From contig SVOG01000042.1 in NCBI GenBank assembly GCA_015066525.1, forward strand, positions 1 through 64,000: a DNA stretch of 64,000 nucleotides, read 5' to 3'. The notes below the pieces were generated by a model. The model did not search any database. It saw only the letters and a program-made list of their open reading frames with translations, and was not told the DNA's origin. The translations under genes were made by a program, and so were the position numbers. Positions within the stretch are counted from its first letter, which is position 1; each line of letters begins with the position of its first letter. This document shows positions 1-9,009 of this stretch, in pieces. This DNA is from Oscillospiraceae bacterium (GTDB taxonomy: Bacteria > Bacillota > Clostridia > Oscillospirales > Acutalibacteraceae).

Positions 1-38
1 CTGTGACTTTTATTCGTTCCACCTTTTGGTCGTCCCAT
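1..38 (-). CDS. 5' end of a small basic protein, cut by the window edge
   Basis: Only the first dozen codons are visible, reading MGRPKGGTNKSH. Basic starts of the form M-(G/A)-R-P-K-G are common in small helix-turn-helix proteins and in IS3-type transposase OrfA proteins, but nothing visible decides between them. The ATG ending at base 38 is preferred because GGAG lies 9 nt upstream of it; the in-frame ATG at base 47 touches the same Shine-Dalgarno sequence and is too close. The function cannot be assigned from this fragment. Confidence 0.4.
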   Translation of the reverse strand, partial: MGRPKGGTNKSH

Positions 39-70
39 TCTTTTCATCTCCTTTTTTCTATCTTACCACA

Positions 71-109
71 AAAAATGATGGCAGACACTTTTTTGTGTCT
101 ACCATCATT
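71..109 (-). terminator. Rho-independent terminator after yfbR
   Basis: On the minus strand a 15-bp stem (AATGATGGTAGACAC with its complement, one mismatch) closes an AAAAAA loop and is followed by TTTTT. It lies just downstream of the last gene of the hisS-aspS-yfbR run and separates it from the partial gene at the window edge. Confidence 0.8.
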
Positions 110-138
110 ATATCATTTCAGACATTCCGCAGCTTTTT

Positions 139-729
139 TTATTTCGTATGTTCGTCGAGGGTGAGGTAATAGGACGGGAGGAAATGCTCGCTGAAGTATT
201 GCACCTCGGGAAGGTCGATGGCGCGAATTTTCTCCTCCTGTGCTTTGAGCGCAAGGTCAAATTCGCGGTTGCCCATGCGGTTCTCCTCCACGCACTTAAT
301 CAGCGCGCTGATTTTATCCGCGGCTTTTACAAGTTTCCACAGTTCTCCGTCCGCTTCCTGCTGCTCAAACACAGGGCGGTAATCATCCCTGAATTCATCG
401 GGAAGCATCGCGAGGAGACGCTCTCCTGCCACAGCCTCAATATCCTTATATACATTTTTAATATTATCATTATAATATTTCACCGGCGTCGGCATATCGC
501 CCGTAATCACTTCGGTCGTATCGTGGTACAGCGCCAGCACCGCCGCGCGGTCGGCATCGTAATCCTTGCCGAATTTCTTATTACCGATGAGGGCAAGCGC
601 GTGGGCAATCACTGCCACGCTATGGCTGTGCTCGGCGATATTTTCCTTAGAAGTATTACGCATCAGCGCCCAGCGGTCAATCAGTTTCATTCGGTTGACC
701 ATAGCGAAAAAGTGATACTTACTCATCAT
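139..729 (-). CDS. yfbR: YfbR-like HD-domain 5'-deoxynucleotidase
   Basis: A 196-aa protein of the YfbR family, cytosolic metal-dependent phosphohydrolases that dephosphorylate deoxyribonucleoside 5'-monophosphates and so help balance the dNTP pool. HD-domain metal ligands are visible: the EHSHSV motif at about residues 33-38 and the YHDTTEV motif at about residues 68-74. The length is normal for the family (E. coli YfbR is 199 aa). The start overlaps the aspS stop by 4 bp (ATGA), so translation is probably coupled. A second ATG follows directly, so the first residue could be either Met. It is the last gene of the operon and is followed by a strong terminator. Confidence 0.85.
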   Translation of the reverse strand: MMSKYHFFAMVNRMKLIDRWALMRNTSKENIAEHSHSVAVIAHALALIGNKKFGKDYDADRAAVLALYHDTTEVITGDMPTPVKYYNDNIKNVYKDIEAVAGERLLAMLPDEFRDDYRPVFEQQEADGELWKLVKAADKISALIKCVEENRMGNREFDLALKAQEEKIRAIDLPEVQYFSEHFLPSYYLTLDEHTK

Positions 730-2507
730 TCCTCTTCCTTTGTCACCGCGATGGAGAGCTCTTCAAGCTGCACATCGTCGATAAAGGACGGTGCGCCGCT
801 CATCAGTTCGCTCGCATTTTGCACCTTCGGGAATGCGACGACATCGCGCAGCGAGTCCGCGCCGCAGATGAGCATCGCCAGTCTGTCGAGACCGATACCC
901 ATACCGCCGTGGGGCGGTGCCGCGTAGTGGTACGCATCTACAAGGAAGCCGAATTTCGCGTCGATTTCCTCCTGCTCCATACCAAGGAGTTCAAACATTT
1001 TCGTCTGCAGGTCGCAATCCGTGATACGCATCGAGCCGGAGGATAGCTCCGTGCCGTTGAGCACGAGGTCAAACGCCTGCGCCTTTACCTTGCTCTTATC
1101 CGTGTCGAGATACTGCACGCTCTCATCCATCGGCATCGTAAACGGATGGTGCGCCGCCACGTACTCACCCGTCTCCTCATCGAGCTCGAAGAACGGCATC
1201 TCGGTAATCCATAGATAGTTCCACTTGCCCTCGGGAATGATATCGAGTTCCTTGGCAACCATCAGACGCAGCGCGCCCATAATGGTCAGCGCCTTGCGCG
1301 TCTTGTCGCTGACGATAAGCACGACATCGCCCTGCTCTGCGCCGAGAGTTTCAATCAGCGCGCCGAGTTCGCCGTCCTTGAGGAATTTGGCAAACGAGCA
1401 GTTCGGCGTTTCATCCGCCCAGCGAATATACGCCAGTCCCTTGGCGCCGATTCCCTTTGCATGCTCGGTGAGTTTATCAATCTTCTTGCGTGTATAGTGC
1501 TGCGCCGCGCCCTTGGCAACAATCGCCTTAACGGCACCGCCGTCGGCAATCGCATTCTTAAAGACGACGAAGTCCGTCTTGTCCGCCCACTCGCTGATGT
1601 CCTCAATCAGCATATCGAAACGGGTGTCGGGCTTATCGGAGCCGTACCGATTCATCGCATCGGCAAAGGTCATACGCGGCAGTTTTTCGGGGACATCGAC
1701 ATTGATAGTCTCCTTCATCAGCGTCTTAATAAAGCCCTCCGCCATATCCATAATATCGTCGCAGTTAACAAACGACATCTCGAGGTCAATCTGGGTAAAC
1801 TCAGGCTGGCGGTCCGCACGCAAATCCTCGTCGCGGAAGCAGCGCGCCAGCTGGATATAACGGTCAAAGCCGGCAATCATCGTCAACTGCTTATAAATCT
1901 GGGGCGACTGCGGAAGCGCGTAGAATTTGCCCGCGTGAATACGCGACGGAACAACATAGTCCCTCGCGCCCTCGGGGGTGGATTTAATCATCATCGGGGT
2001 TTCAATCTCGATGAAATCATTGTCATAGAAATAGTCGCGCGCAATCTTTGCAATCTTATGGCGCATCAGAATATTCTGCGTCAGTTTCTCACTGCGCAGA
2101 CCGAGATAGCGGTATTTCAGCGTCGTCTCGTCGCCGACCGTATCAATCTTTTCAATCTCAAAGGGCGGCGTCTGCGCCTTGGAGAGAATGCGAAAATCGG
2201 TGACCATTACCTCAATATCGCCCGTGGGAATTTCCTTATTCTTGCTCTCGCGCTCAGCGACAGTACCGACTGCCGCTACGACGTATTCCGTTCTGACAGA
2301 CTGCGCCTTGGCAAAAATCTCGCGGTCCGTCTTGTCATTAAAGGAGAGCTGAATGATGCCCGTTCTGTCTCTGAGGTCGATGAAGATGAGGTTACCGAGG
2401 TCGCGCTGGCGCTGTACCCAGCCGAAAACGGTAATCTCCTCACCGACATTGTTCATATTGAATTCTGCGCAGTACGCAGTTCTCTTAAGTCCGCTAAGTG
2501 TATCCAT
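726..2507 (-). CDS. aspS: Aspartyl-tRNA synthetase
   Basis: Class II aspartyl-tRNA synthetase, 593 aa, charging tRNA-Asp in the cytosol. The N-terminal OB-fold anticodon-binding domain (FGWVQRQRDLGNLIFIDLRD), the catalytic core (ARCFRDEDLRADRQPEFTQ, motif 2) and the C-terminal motif 3 (GMGIGLDRLAM) are all present. A bacterial GAD insertion domain fits the length. The ORF track starts 9 codons earlier, but the ATG at 2507 (MDTLSGLK) is chosen because GGAGG sits 5-6 nt upstream and the hisS stop ends at 2509, leaving one base between the genes. The hisS-aspS pairing is typical of Firmicutes. Whether the enzyme also charges tRNA-Asn cannot be judged from this window. Confidence 0.96.
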   Translation of the reverse strand: MDTLSGLKRTAYCAEFNMNNVGEEITVFGWVQRQRDLGNLIFIDLRDRTGIIQLSFNDKTDREIFAKAQSVRTEYVVAAVGTVAERESKNKEIPTGDIEVMVTDFRILSKAQTPPFEIEKIDTVGDETTLKYRYLGLRSEKLTQNILMRHKIAKIARDYFYDNDFIEIETPMMIKSTPEGARDYVVPSRIHAGKFYALPQSPQIYKQLTMIAGFDRYIQLARCFRDEDLRADRQPEFTQIDLEMSFVNCDDIMDMAEGFIKTLMKETINVDVPEKLPRMTFADAMNRYGSDKPDTRFDMLIEDISEWADKTDFVVFKNAIADGGAVKAIVAKGAAQHYTRKKIDKLTEHAKGIGAKGLAYIRWADETPNCSFAKFLKDGELGALIETLGAEQGDVVLIVSDKTRKALTIMGALRLMVAKELDIIPEGKWNYLWITEMPFFELDEETGEYVAAHHPFTMPMDESVQYLDTDKSKVKAQAFDLVLNGTELSSGSMRITDCDLQTKMFELLGMEQEEIDAKFGFLVDAYHYAAPPHGGMGIGLDRLAMLICGADSLRDVVAFPKVQNASELMSGAPSFIDDVQLEELSIAVTKEEE

Positions 2508-2508
2508 A

Positions 2509-3858
2509 TTAGTCCTCCGTGATATCTGTGCCAAACAAAGTGCCGAAGTCGAACGCCTCGCCGTTAATCTCTAAATCCTTGAGCTGCTCGTCCATACTGA
2601 TGCGGTAAAAATCGTTCACAAAAGTCGTCAGAGAAATATCGCAGGACTCGCCGTTTTGCATATTTTTCAGCGTTGCCGCTTTATTTTCAACCTCGTTATC
2701 GCCGATGACGACATTAAAACTTGCATTCATCTTATCGGCATATTTCATCTGCGCGCGAAGGGAGCGCTCGTTGAGGTCATAAAGTACCGAAAATCCCTCG
2801 TCGCGCATATCCTTGGCGATTTCAACCGCCTTCAGCTTCGCCTTCTCGCCGAGTGCGACGATAAACAAATCGGGCTTTTCGGGTGCGGGGAATTCGCACC
2901 CCTGCGCCTCCATCACAAGTTGAAGTCTCTCGAGTCCCATACCGAAACCGAGGGAGGGCGTTTTCGCACCACCGAGTTCCTCAATCAGTCCGTCGTAGCG
3001 ACCGCCGCCGCAGACAGTGCCCTGTGCGCCGATGGAGTCGGCGACAAATTCAAACACGGTCTTTGTATAATAATCGAGTCCGCGGACAATCTGCGGATTA
3101 ATACGGTATGCAATTCCCATCGAATCAAGATATTTCTTCACGCTCTCAAAATGCTCGCTGCACTCCTCGCAGAGGTAGTCGAGCACAACGGGTGCCTTCT
3201 CGGCAAGCGCCTTGTCCTCGGGGCTCTTGCAATCAAGCAGACGCATCGGGTTGCGTTCCAGTCGCTCCTTACAGGTATTGCAAAGTTCGTCCCTGTGCGC
3301 GCCGAAGTATTCCTTAAGCGCCTCCTGGTACTTCGCTCGGCAGGTCGGGCAGCCGATGGAATTCAGCTCGAGGTGCAAATCCTTCACGCCGAGTTCGTCA
3401 AACACCTGCTTGGCAAGTGAAATCATCTCCGCGTCGGCAAGCGGTGAGGAAGCACCGAAGCACTCGATACCGAACTGATGAAATTCACGGAGTCTGCCCG
3501 CCTGGGGTTTTTCATAGCGGTAGCAGGAGGTGAAATAATATACTTTCTGCGGGAGCGCCTCGTTGCTCAGTCCGTTCTCAAGGAACGAACGCGCCGCGCC
3601 CGCCGTACCTTCGGGGCGAAGGGTAATCGAACGACCGCCCTTATCGTCGAAGGTATACATCTCCTTCTGCACGACATCGGTGGTATCGCCGACACCGCGC
3701 TGAAAGAGTTCCGTGTGCTCAAACACGGGGGTGCGGATTTCCTTGTACCCAAAGCGCTCCGCCGCACCGCGGCAAACCGCCTCTATGTAGTGATTCTTAT
3801 GCACCTCGGCGGGTAAAACATCCTTGGTGCCCTTAATTGCTTTTGTGATTAATGCCAT
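2509..3858 (-). CDS. hisS: Histidyl-tRNA synthetase
   Basis: Class II histidyl-tRNA synthetase, 449 aa, charging tRNA-His. Visible signatures are the N-terminal motif 1 region (IKGTKDVLP), motif 2 (SCYRYEKPQAGRLREFHQFG), the histidine-binding loop (VRGLDYYTKTVFEF) and motif 3 (GFGMGLERL), with the C-terminal anticodon-binding domain from about residue 330. The sequence shows a pair of CxxC-like clusters around residues 168-215 (CPTCRAKY, CNTCKERL), as in many clostridial HisS proteins; these could bind zinc. It is directly upstream of aspS, one base apart. The start has AGGAG 7 nt upstream. Confidence 0.96.
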   Translation of the reverse strand: MALITKAIKGTKDVLPAEVHKNHYIEAVCRGAAERFGYKEIRTPVFEHTELFQRGVGDTTDVVQKEMYTFDDKGGRSITLRPEGTAGAARSFLENGLSNEALPQKVYYFTSCYRYEKPQAGRLREFHQFGIECFGASSPLADAEMISLAKQVFDELGVKDLHLELNSIGCPTCRAKYQEALKEYFGAHRDELCNTCKERLERNPMRLLDCKSPEDKALAEKAPVVLDYLCEECSEHFESVKKYLDSMGIAYRINPQIVRGLDYYTKTVFEFVADSIGAQGTVCGGGRYDGLIEELGGAKTPSLGFGMGLERLQLVMEAQGCEFPAPEKPDLFIVALGEKAKLKAVEIAKDMRDEGFSVLYDLNERSLRAQMKYADKMNASFNVVIGDNEVENKAATLKNMQNGESCDISLTTFVNDFYRISMDEQLKDLEINGEAFDFGTLFGTDITED

Positions 3859-3884
3859 GTGTGTTCTCCTGTATATAATAGTAC

Positions 3885-3906
3885 AGGCGGAAACTACGTT
3901 CCGCCT
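3885..3906 (-). terminator. Hairpin between mgsA and hisS
   Basis: An 8-bp perfect stem AGGCGGAA/TTCCGCCT with a 6-nt loop follows mgsA. The downstream minus-strand tract is AT-rich (GTACTATTATATAC) but not a clean T-run, so it may be a weak terminator or a processing hairpin within a longer transcript. Confidence 0.4.
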
Positions 3907-3918
3907 CAGTATTTTCTA

Positions 3919-4332
3919 TTAGTCACGGTTATAGCGTGGGTTGACAATCTCGCGCCACTCAAAGTCGCCGCGCTCGACGCCGCGAATCAGCGCCTCGGCA
4001 GTCGCGATATTCGTCGCAAACGGAATGTTATGCACGTCGCAGAGCCGAAGCAAATCGTTGTCGTTGGGCTCGTGCGGTTTTGCAGTAAGCGGGTCTCTGA
4101 AGAAAATCAGAAGGTCAATCTCGTTGCAGGCGATACGGCTGGCAATCTGCTGACCGCCGCCCTGCGAGCCACTGAGGAAACAGTTAATTTCGAGTCCCGT
4201 TGCCTCTTTCACGAGCTTGCCGGTAGTACCCGTTGCACATACATCGTGACGACTGATGATGCCGCAATATGCAATACAAAACTGAACGAGTAATTCTTTC
4301 TTTGCGTCGTGGGCAATTAATGCGATGTTCAT
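3919..4332 (-). CDS. mgsA: Methylglyoxal synthase
   Basis: A 137-aa cytosolic enzyme converting dihydroxyacetone phosphate to methylglyoxal and phosphate, a bypass of lower glycolysis used when phosphorylated sugars accumulate. The family pattern is complete: N-terminal [17 protein letters not shown] around residues 33-39, [11 protein letters not shown] for phosphate binding, and [15 protein letters not shown] carrying the catalytic Asp and the key His. The length is typical. AAGGAG is placed well upstream of the ATG. It has its own promoter in the gap after the PBP2 gene, and is separated from hisS by a hairpin, so it may be transcribed apart from both neighbours. Confidence 0.93.
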   Translation of the reverse strand: MNIALIAHDAKKELLVQFCIAYCGIISRHDVCATGTTGKLVKEATGLEINCFLSGSQGGGQQIASRIACNEIDLLIFFRDPLTAKPHEPNDNDLLRLCDVHNIPFATNIATAEALIRGVERGDFEWREIVNPRYNRD

Positions 4333-4377
4333 AAAAACTCTCCTTTGGGAATGCGGGGGGATGTGCTTATTTATAAT

Positions 4378-4406
4378 ATAATAGCATAAAAAAGATTTTT
4401 AGACAA
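4378..4406 (-). promoter_or_regulatory. Promoter of mgsA
   Basis: On the minus strand TTGTCT, a 17-bp spacer and TATTAT lie in the 88-bp gap between the PBP2 gene stop and the mgsA start. This is a good sigma-A-type match. Confidence 0.6.
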
Positions 4407-4420
4407 CCCTCAATTTTTGT

Positions 4421-6460
4421 TTAGTCGAGGAGCGAAGAATAGTTCTGCGCCGTTTTCTCGTGTGCGTTATGGCTGTAATAATAGTTAATGACCGACTTCG
4501 TAATCTCTGCAGTCGAGGTACCCGAGCCCGCCATCTCGATAGCGGTGGCGACACTGATTTCGGGATTTTCATACGGTGCGAAGGTAATGAGGAAGCCGTT
4601 ATTATGCTTCACGCCCTTGATAACGACCTGGGAGGTACCCGTCTTGCAGGCAACCTTCGTCTTAAGGGAATTGAGTATATAGGACGGTCCGCCCTCGGTC
4701 GCAACAAGACGCATACCCTCCTGAACAATCTTGATATTCTTGCTCTTTACACTGATTTTGCCGAGAGATGCGTGCTCCGTCTCGCTGACAGCACCTGTCG
4801 CACGGGAAATCGTCGATTTCACAAAATGCAGACGGTACTTCGTGCCGCCGTTGGCAATCGTGGCGGTGTAGTTGCAAAGTTGCAGCGGGGTAAAGAGGTT
4901 GTCGGACTGACCGATGGCTGCCTGGACGGTATCACCGGGTGCCCAGAGCATACCGTAGCGCTTTCTGTACTCAGGTCCTGCAAGGATACCCTTTGCCTCG
5001 GGAATTTCGACGCCGGTTTTCTCGCCGAGGCCGACCATCTTGCCGTAAGTATTCATACGGTCGATTCCGAGTCTCTGCGCGCAGGTGTAAAAGAAAATAT
5101 TGCACGAATCCCTGAGTGCCGTGCGGACGGTTTCACCGCCGTGGTCCCAGGTGCATTTGAAGGTGTGGTCCGCGACCTTGAGATACTGGTTGCAGACAAT
5201 CACCGAGTTTTCGTCAATAACGCCCTCCTCGAGTGCCGCGAGGCTCATCATCGGCTTAAAGGTCGAGCCGGGAGCATATGTACCCATCGCAAAACGGTTA
5301 TAAAGCGGGGTGTTTCGCTCCTTGGTGAGCTCGTTATAATGCTCGTAATAATCATTGAGGTCAAAGGACGGATAACTCGCCGCTGCCAGCACCTCACCGT
5401 TATTACAATCCTCCACAACAACCGCGCCCGTCGAATGAGCAACACTGACCTGGCGGCAAATTTTTCGCAGGCGGTTTTGCACGAGTTTCTGCAAATCTTT
5501 ATCGATACTGAGGACAACCGTGTCTCCCTGGACGGGTTCCTTCGTTACCTCTTCGCTGACATTGCCGTCGCCGTCAATCGTCACAGTCTTTTCACCGGGA
5601 ATGCCGCGTAGATTGCCCTCCATCGCAGCCTCGATGCCGCTCTCGCCGATTTCATCGGTGATGCCGTAGCCCTCGCTCTTGAGACGCTCATATTCCTCGG
5701 CGTTAATCTTACGTACGGTACCGATAATATGGGGCGCAAGGGTGGAATCCGCATACTCGCGGTATGCCACCACGCGCACATCCGCGCCGCGGTACAGGCT
5801 CATATTCTCCTTTATCTGCGCCACGGTCTTATCGCTGACGTCGTCGGCAATCGTAACGGGATTGGACACCGAGAAGAGCAGGCGCGTCAGTTCATAACGG
5901 ATATTACCGAGTTCGAGCGCCGTCTTAATACCGTACTTTTCGAGATAGTCCTCGAGCTCGTACTTCTCTATCATCGCGTCAAAACAGTTCTGCGCCGTCG
6001 CGTAGGACTGGAGATTAAACATATCCTTATTCTTCATCGTGGCGATATCCGCCTCAAAATTTTCGTCGTCCTCTTCGGTGAAGAAAACAATCTTGCCCTT
6101 CTTCAGCTTTAGGGGCAGATTCCGGGCATACTCTTCCTTATTCTTCTTAAAGAGTTGAAGGAGGTTATAGACGATTTCGTTTCGTTTATCGTTTTCTTTT
6201 GTGGACGGGAAGTATGCCGCGTTGAGCACAATACTGTTGCCCTGACGGTTCGTCACAAGCGGGTTGCCGTTTCGGTCGACAATCTCACCGCGCGCCGCTT
6301 CCAGTTCGACCGTGTAGGTCTTGACGGTATTATTCTGCGCCGCATAGTATTCGTTATTCTTAATCTGGATATCGTACAGCTCGGCACAAAAGCCGAACAC
6401 CATCAGTATTACGAGAATAATCGCAAATGTTGTTCTCGCGCTCTTATAGATACTGCCCAC
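4421..6460 (-). CDS. mrdA: Penicillin-binding protein 2 (elongasome transpeptidase)
   Basis: A 679-aa class B penicillin-binding protein, the septum-independent (elongation) transpeptidase that crosslinks peptidoglycan with MreBCD. It has one N-terminal membrane anchor (about residues 10-28), a dimerisation/pedestal region beginning VELEAARGEIVDRNG, and a transpeptidase domain with SxxK (GSTFKPMM), SxN (SCN in DSCNIFFY) and KTGT (CKTGTSQ). The ORF track starts at ATG 6466, but GGAGG ends only 1 nt before that codon. The GTG at 6460, two codons in, has a 7-nt spacing and is the better start. It is the last gene of the mreBCD operon, 34 bp after mreD. Confidence 0.93.
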   Translation of the reverse strand: MGSIYKSARTTFAIILVILMVFGFCAELYDIQIKNNEYYAAQNNTVKTYTVELEAARGEIVDRNGNPLVTNRQGNSIVLNAAYFPSTKENDKRNEIVYNLLQLFKKNKEEYARNLPLKLKKGKIVFFTEEDDENFEADIATMKNKDMFNLQSYATAQNCFDAMIEKYELEDYLEKYGIKTALELGNIRYELTRLLFSVSNPVTIADDVSDKTVAQIKENMSLYRGADVRVVAYREYADSTLAPHIIGTVRKINAEEYERLKSEGYGITDEIGESGIEAAMEGNLRGIPGEKTVTIDGDGNVSEEVTKEPVQGDTVVLSIDKDLQKLVQNRLRKICRQVSVAHSTGAVVVEDCNNGEVLAAASYPSFDLNDYYEHYNELTKERNTPLYNRFAMGTYAPGSTFKPMMSLAALEEGVIDENSVIVCNQYLKVADHTFKCTWDHGGETVRTALRDSCNIFFYTCAQRLGIDRMNTYGKMVGLGEKTGVEIPEAKGILAGPEYRKRYGMLWAPGDTVQAAIGQSDNLFTPLQLCNYTATIANGGTKYRLHFVKSTISRATGAVSETEHASLGKISVKSKNIKIVQEGMRLVATEGGPSYILNSLKTKVACKTGTSQVVIKGVKHNNGFLITFAPYENPEISVATAIEMAGSGTSTAEITKSVINYYYSHNAHEKTAQNYSSLLD

Positions 6461-6493
6461 ACGCATACCTCCTTTCGTTTGAATGATTGCAGA

Positions 6494-7018
6494 TTACTCC
6501 GTGACGCCCTTATTGAGTTTCGCCTTCAGCGGAGAGAGCGCCGTAGCGAGCACTGCGCCAATGACGGCGGTATAGGCAAAGCTCGGCAGGTAAAACCACA
6601 GAAGGCTCATCACCGCGCCGTCTCCGCCGTGCGGCAGAACAATGACCAGCCAGTAGCTCACGCAGTAGAGAAAAGCGCCAACCGTCGCGGAGACGACCGC
6701 CACACTGAAAATATTGCGAAATACGAAATTCACAAACGCCGCCGCAAAATAGCAAAGAAACATCAGCACAATACAGTTAAATCCCATATGTGCCGCGCTG
6801 ACAGCGTCCCAAAGCAGCCCGCCGAACAATCCGAGCAGCGCCGCATTGCGTTCATCTTCGCCGAGCGAAAGCAGCACGACAACGGGCACGATGAAAAAGC
6901 AGCGCGCCCCGCCGATTTCAAACCACAGTCCGCTCACATTCTGCAGCAGCGCAGCCGCTGCAATGAGCAAACCGTAGACGGTATATTTAATTGTCAAATC
7001 ACGCTTTGACAGTTTCAT
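6494..7018 (-). CDS. mreD: Rod shape-determining protein MreD
   Basis: A 174-aa integral membrane protein with about five hydrophobic segments, matching MreD, which joins MreC and the PBP2/RodA machinery to the MreB filaments. Recognisable features are the N-terminal YGLLIAAAALLQ helix and the loop around FFIVPVVVLLSLGEDERNAALLG, typical of the family in length and layout. MreD sequences diverge widely, so the call rests on hydropathy plus its place between mreC and the PBP2 gene. AAGGA lies a normal distance upstream of the ATG. Confidence 0.88.
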   Translation of the reverse strand: MKLSKRDLTIKYTVYGLLIAAAALLQNVSGLWFEIGGARCFFIVPVVVLLSLGEDERNAALLGLFGGLLWDAVSAAHMGFNCIVLMFLCYFAAAFVNFVFRNIFSVAVVSATVGAFLYCVSYWLVIVLPHGGDGAVMSLLWFYLPSFAYTAVIGAVLATALSPLKAKLNKGVTE

Positions 7019-7027
7019 ATAAAATCC

Positions 7028-7861
7028 TTAATTCTTGAATTCAGTGAGAATAAAGACTGAGGTAATCTCGTCGATGTCCACGCCCGGTGTAATCACAGCG
7101 TAGGAGGAGATATCCGTCGATTCGTCGTCAATCTCGTCGACCGTGCCGATAATCAGTCCCTTCGGTACGGAGGTGCTCAGTCCTGCGGTACAGATAATCG
7201 AGCCGTAGGATACCTTCGTCGAGGAGGAGAGATTCGCCATTTTGCACTTGCCTTCGCGCGCGAGGCGGGCGTTGCCCGTGACATACGAAATTTCGCCCGA
7301 AAGCACCTCATAGGCTGAGATGTTAAAGGTGGCGTCGAGGACGGATTTTACTACACTGTAATCGGGATAAACCTTGTCCACCACGCCGACGAGATACTTG
7401 CCCCAGAGAACGGCATTGCCCTTCTTGACGCCGTTTACCGCGCCCTTGCTAATCGTAAAGGATTTATAAATATCCGCGCCGTCGCGACCGATGACCGATG
7501 CCTCGGCAAATTTGAAGTCGGAGTTTTCCTCTTTCAGTTCGAGGAATTCTTTATACAGTTCATTCTGGTTCTTGAGGTTTTCGTAATCGACAAGCTGCGA
7601 GCGCAAATCGCCGATTTCCTCATTCAGTTTCTCAATCTCTTTCTCATAACGGGCGTTGCCGCTGACGGTGCCGAATACACTGTCGACGCCGTTTGCAATC
7701 TTCTGCGCGACATAGTGGCAGGGCGCAAAAACAGTACCCACCACCGTGGACTGTACCGTTTCACCGTGACCTGCTACCGCCGCAAGAAACGCGCCGACAA
7801 GCAGCAGACCCACAATGCCCGATATTAACTTAAAACGGGTATTCTTAAACAAATTCTTCAT
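7028..7861 (-). CDS. mreC: Rod shape-determining protein MreC
   Basis: A 277-aa protein anchored by one N-terminal transmembrane helix (about residues 10-30), then a coiled coil (about residues 66-110, EKEIEKLNEEIGDLRSQL) and the extracytoplasmic beta-rich MreC domain (ASVIGRD, then KGNAVLWGKYLVGVV). It scaffolds the elongation complex at the membrane. The start codon shares its A with the last base of the mreB stop (TAATG), so the two genes are translationally linked. Length and order are standard. Confidence 0.93.
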   Translation of the reverse strand: MKNLFKNTRFKLISGIVGLLLVGAFLAAVAGHGETVQSTVVGTVFAPCHYVAQKIANGVDSVFGTVSGNARYEKEIEKLNEEIGDLRSQLVDYENLKNQNELYKEFLELKEENSDFKFAEASVIGRDGADIYKSFTISKGAVNGVKKGNAVLWGKYLVGVVDKVYPDYSVVKSVLDATFNISAYEVLSGEISYVTGNARLAREGKCKMANLSSSTKVSYGSIICTAGLSTSVPKGLIIGTVDEIDDESTDISSYAVITPGVDIDEITSVFILTEFKN

Positions 7862-8853
7862 TATTTTGCTCCGCTCATCGCTCTCTTAAGTTTAACGGAA
7901 GTGCCGAGCGCAACACAGTCGGCAGGGTTCTCGGGTAAGATAACGGGAATCTTGATTGCCTCCTCGATTGCTTCGCGCAATCCGCGCAGCTGAGCGCCGC
8001 CACCCGTCAGATAAATGCCGCGGTCGATAATATCCGCCGCGAGTTCGGGGAGCGTTACCTCGAGCGTCTCCTTAATGGCAAGGATAATCGCACTCACGCA
8101 ATCCTCAAGAATCAGACGCACATCCGAGCTTGAAAGCTCGACGCTGCCCGGCAGACCGTCGTTCAGATTTCTGCCCCTGACTTCCATGACTGCCTCGCCG
8201 TCATACTCCTTGGCAGAGCCGATTTTAATCTTGATATCCTCGGCGGTGTTCTCGCCAATCAGAAGGTTATGCTTGCGCTTCAGGTTCGCGATAATCGCCT
8301 CGTCAAATGCGCCGCCGCCCATCTTGATACTCTTGCTCGCAGCGATACCACCGAGGGATACGACTGCAATATCGCAGGTACCGCCGCCGATATCCACAAT
8401 CATCGAGCCCGTCGCCTCAAAGACGGGAAGTCCTGCGCCGAGGGCAGCCGCCATCGGTGCCTCAATCAGTTCGACTTCCTGAGCGCCCGCAGAACGCACG
8501 GCGTCCTCAACAGCGCGGCGCTCCACCTCGGTAACGCTCGACGGGACGGAGATGACGACCTTCGTCTTGGTAAAAATGCCCTTTCTGCTCGAGCGGTCGA
8601 TGAAGTCGTGCAGCATATCCGCCGTCATATCAAAGTCCGCGATAACGCCGGCAGTAATCGGTCTCACGGCAACAATCGAGCCGGGAGTTCTGCCAATCAT
8701 ATTCTTCGCCTCGCTGCCCGTGGCAAGGACGCGCTTTGATTTCACATCAACGGCAACGACACTCGGCTCGTTGATGATAATATGTCCCTTTTTGTCGGTA
8801 ACGACAGTATTGGATGTACCCAAATCAATTCCGATTTCCCTTGAAAAAATCAT
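7861..8853 (-). CDS. mreB: Cell shape-determining actin-like protein MreB/Mbl
   Basis: A 330-aa bacterial actin that forms membrane-associated filaments directing lateral wall synthesis. The nucleotide-binding motifs are clear: phosphate 1 (GIDLGTSNT), phosphate 2 (VDIGGGTCDIAVVSLGG), the adenosine loop (YLTGGGAQLRGL) and EAPMAAALGAGLPV. The ORF track begins 29 codons upstream; MIFSREIGIDLG at 8853 is the conserved N-terminus and is used here, although its Shine-Dalgarno (GTGAGAG) is weak. It is the first gene of the mreBCD-PBP2 operon, behind a strong promoter. No second mreB paralogue is in the window. Confidence 0.95.
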   Translation of the reverse strand: MIFSREIGIDLGTSNTVVTDKKGHIIINEPSVVAVDVKSKRVLATGSEAKNMIGRTPGSIVAVRPITAGVIADFDMTADMLHDFIDRSSRKGIFTKTKVVISVPSSVTEVERRAVEDAVRSAGAQEVELIEAPMAAALGAGLPVFEATGSMIVDIGGGTCDIAVVSLGGIAASKSIKMGGGAFDEAIIANLKRKHNLLIGENTAEDIKIKIGSAKEYDGEAVMEVRGRNLNDGLPGSVELSSSDVRLILEDCVSAIILAIKETLEVTLPELAADIIDRGIYLTGGGAQLRGLREAIEEAIKIPVILPENPADCVALGTSVKLKRAMSGAK

Positions 8854-8905
8854 ATATGTATCTCTCACTTTCGCGGTAATAATAAAATTTAAGAATTCAG
8901 TGAAT

Positions 8906-8934
8906 ATTATATAATATACCTCGACTAATCTCAA
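8906..8934 (-). promoter_or_regulatory. Promoter of the mreBCD-PBP2 operon
   Basis: TTGAGA, a 17-bp spacer and a perfect TATAAT on the minus strand, about 50 bp upstream of the mreB start. This is a sigma-A-type promoter for the cell-shape operon. Confidence 0.75.
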
Positions 8935-8971
8935 CAGCAAAACTCAAATTATTAAAAAATTTTTATTTCAT

Positions 8972-9000
8972 CAAAATATGGGGGAGAAACCCTCCCCCAT
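8972..9000 (-). terminator. Terminator after the deacetylase gene
   Basis: The stem ATGGGGGAG/CTCCCCCAT (minus strand) is followed by ATTTTG. It ends the deacetylase transcript before the mreB promoter. Confidence 0.7.
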
Positions 9001-9009
9001 CCACATAAT

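Noticed and set aside
1-109. Hairpin at 71-109 as a terminal inverted repeat of an insertion sequence at the window edge
   Set aside because: The two arms are adjacent with a 6-nt loop and a T-run, as expected for a terminator; no matching distant copy is seen.
1461-2522. Plus-strand ORF of 353 aa opposite aspS
   Set aside because: A shadow frame of a clear aspartyl-tRNA synthetase, with no domain or plausible start signal.
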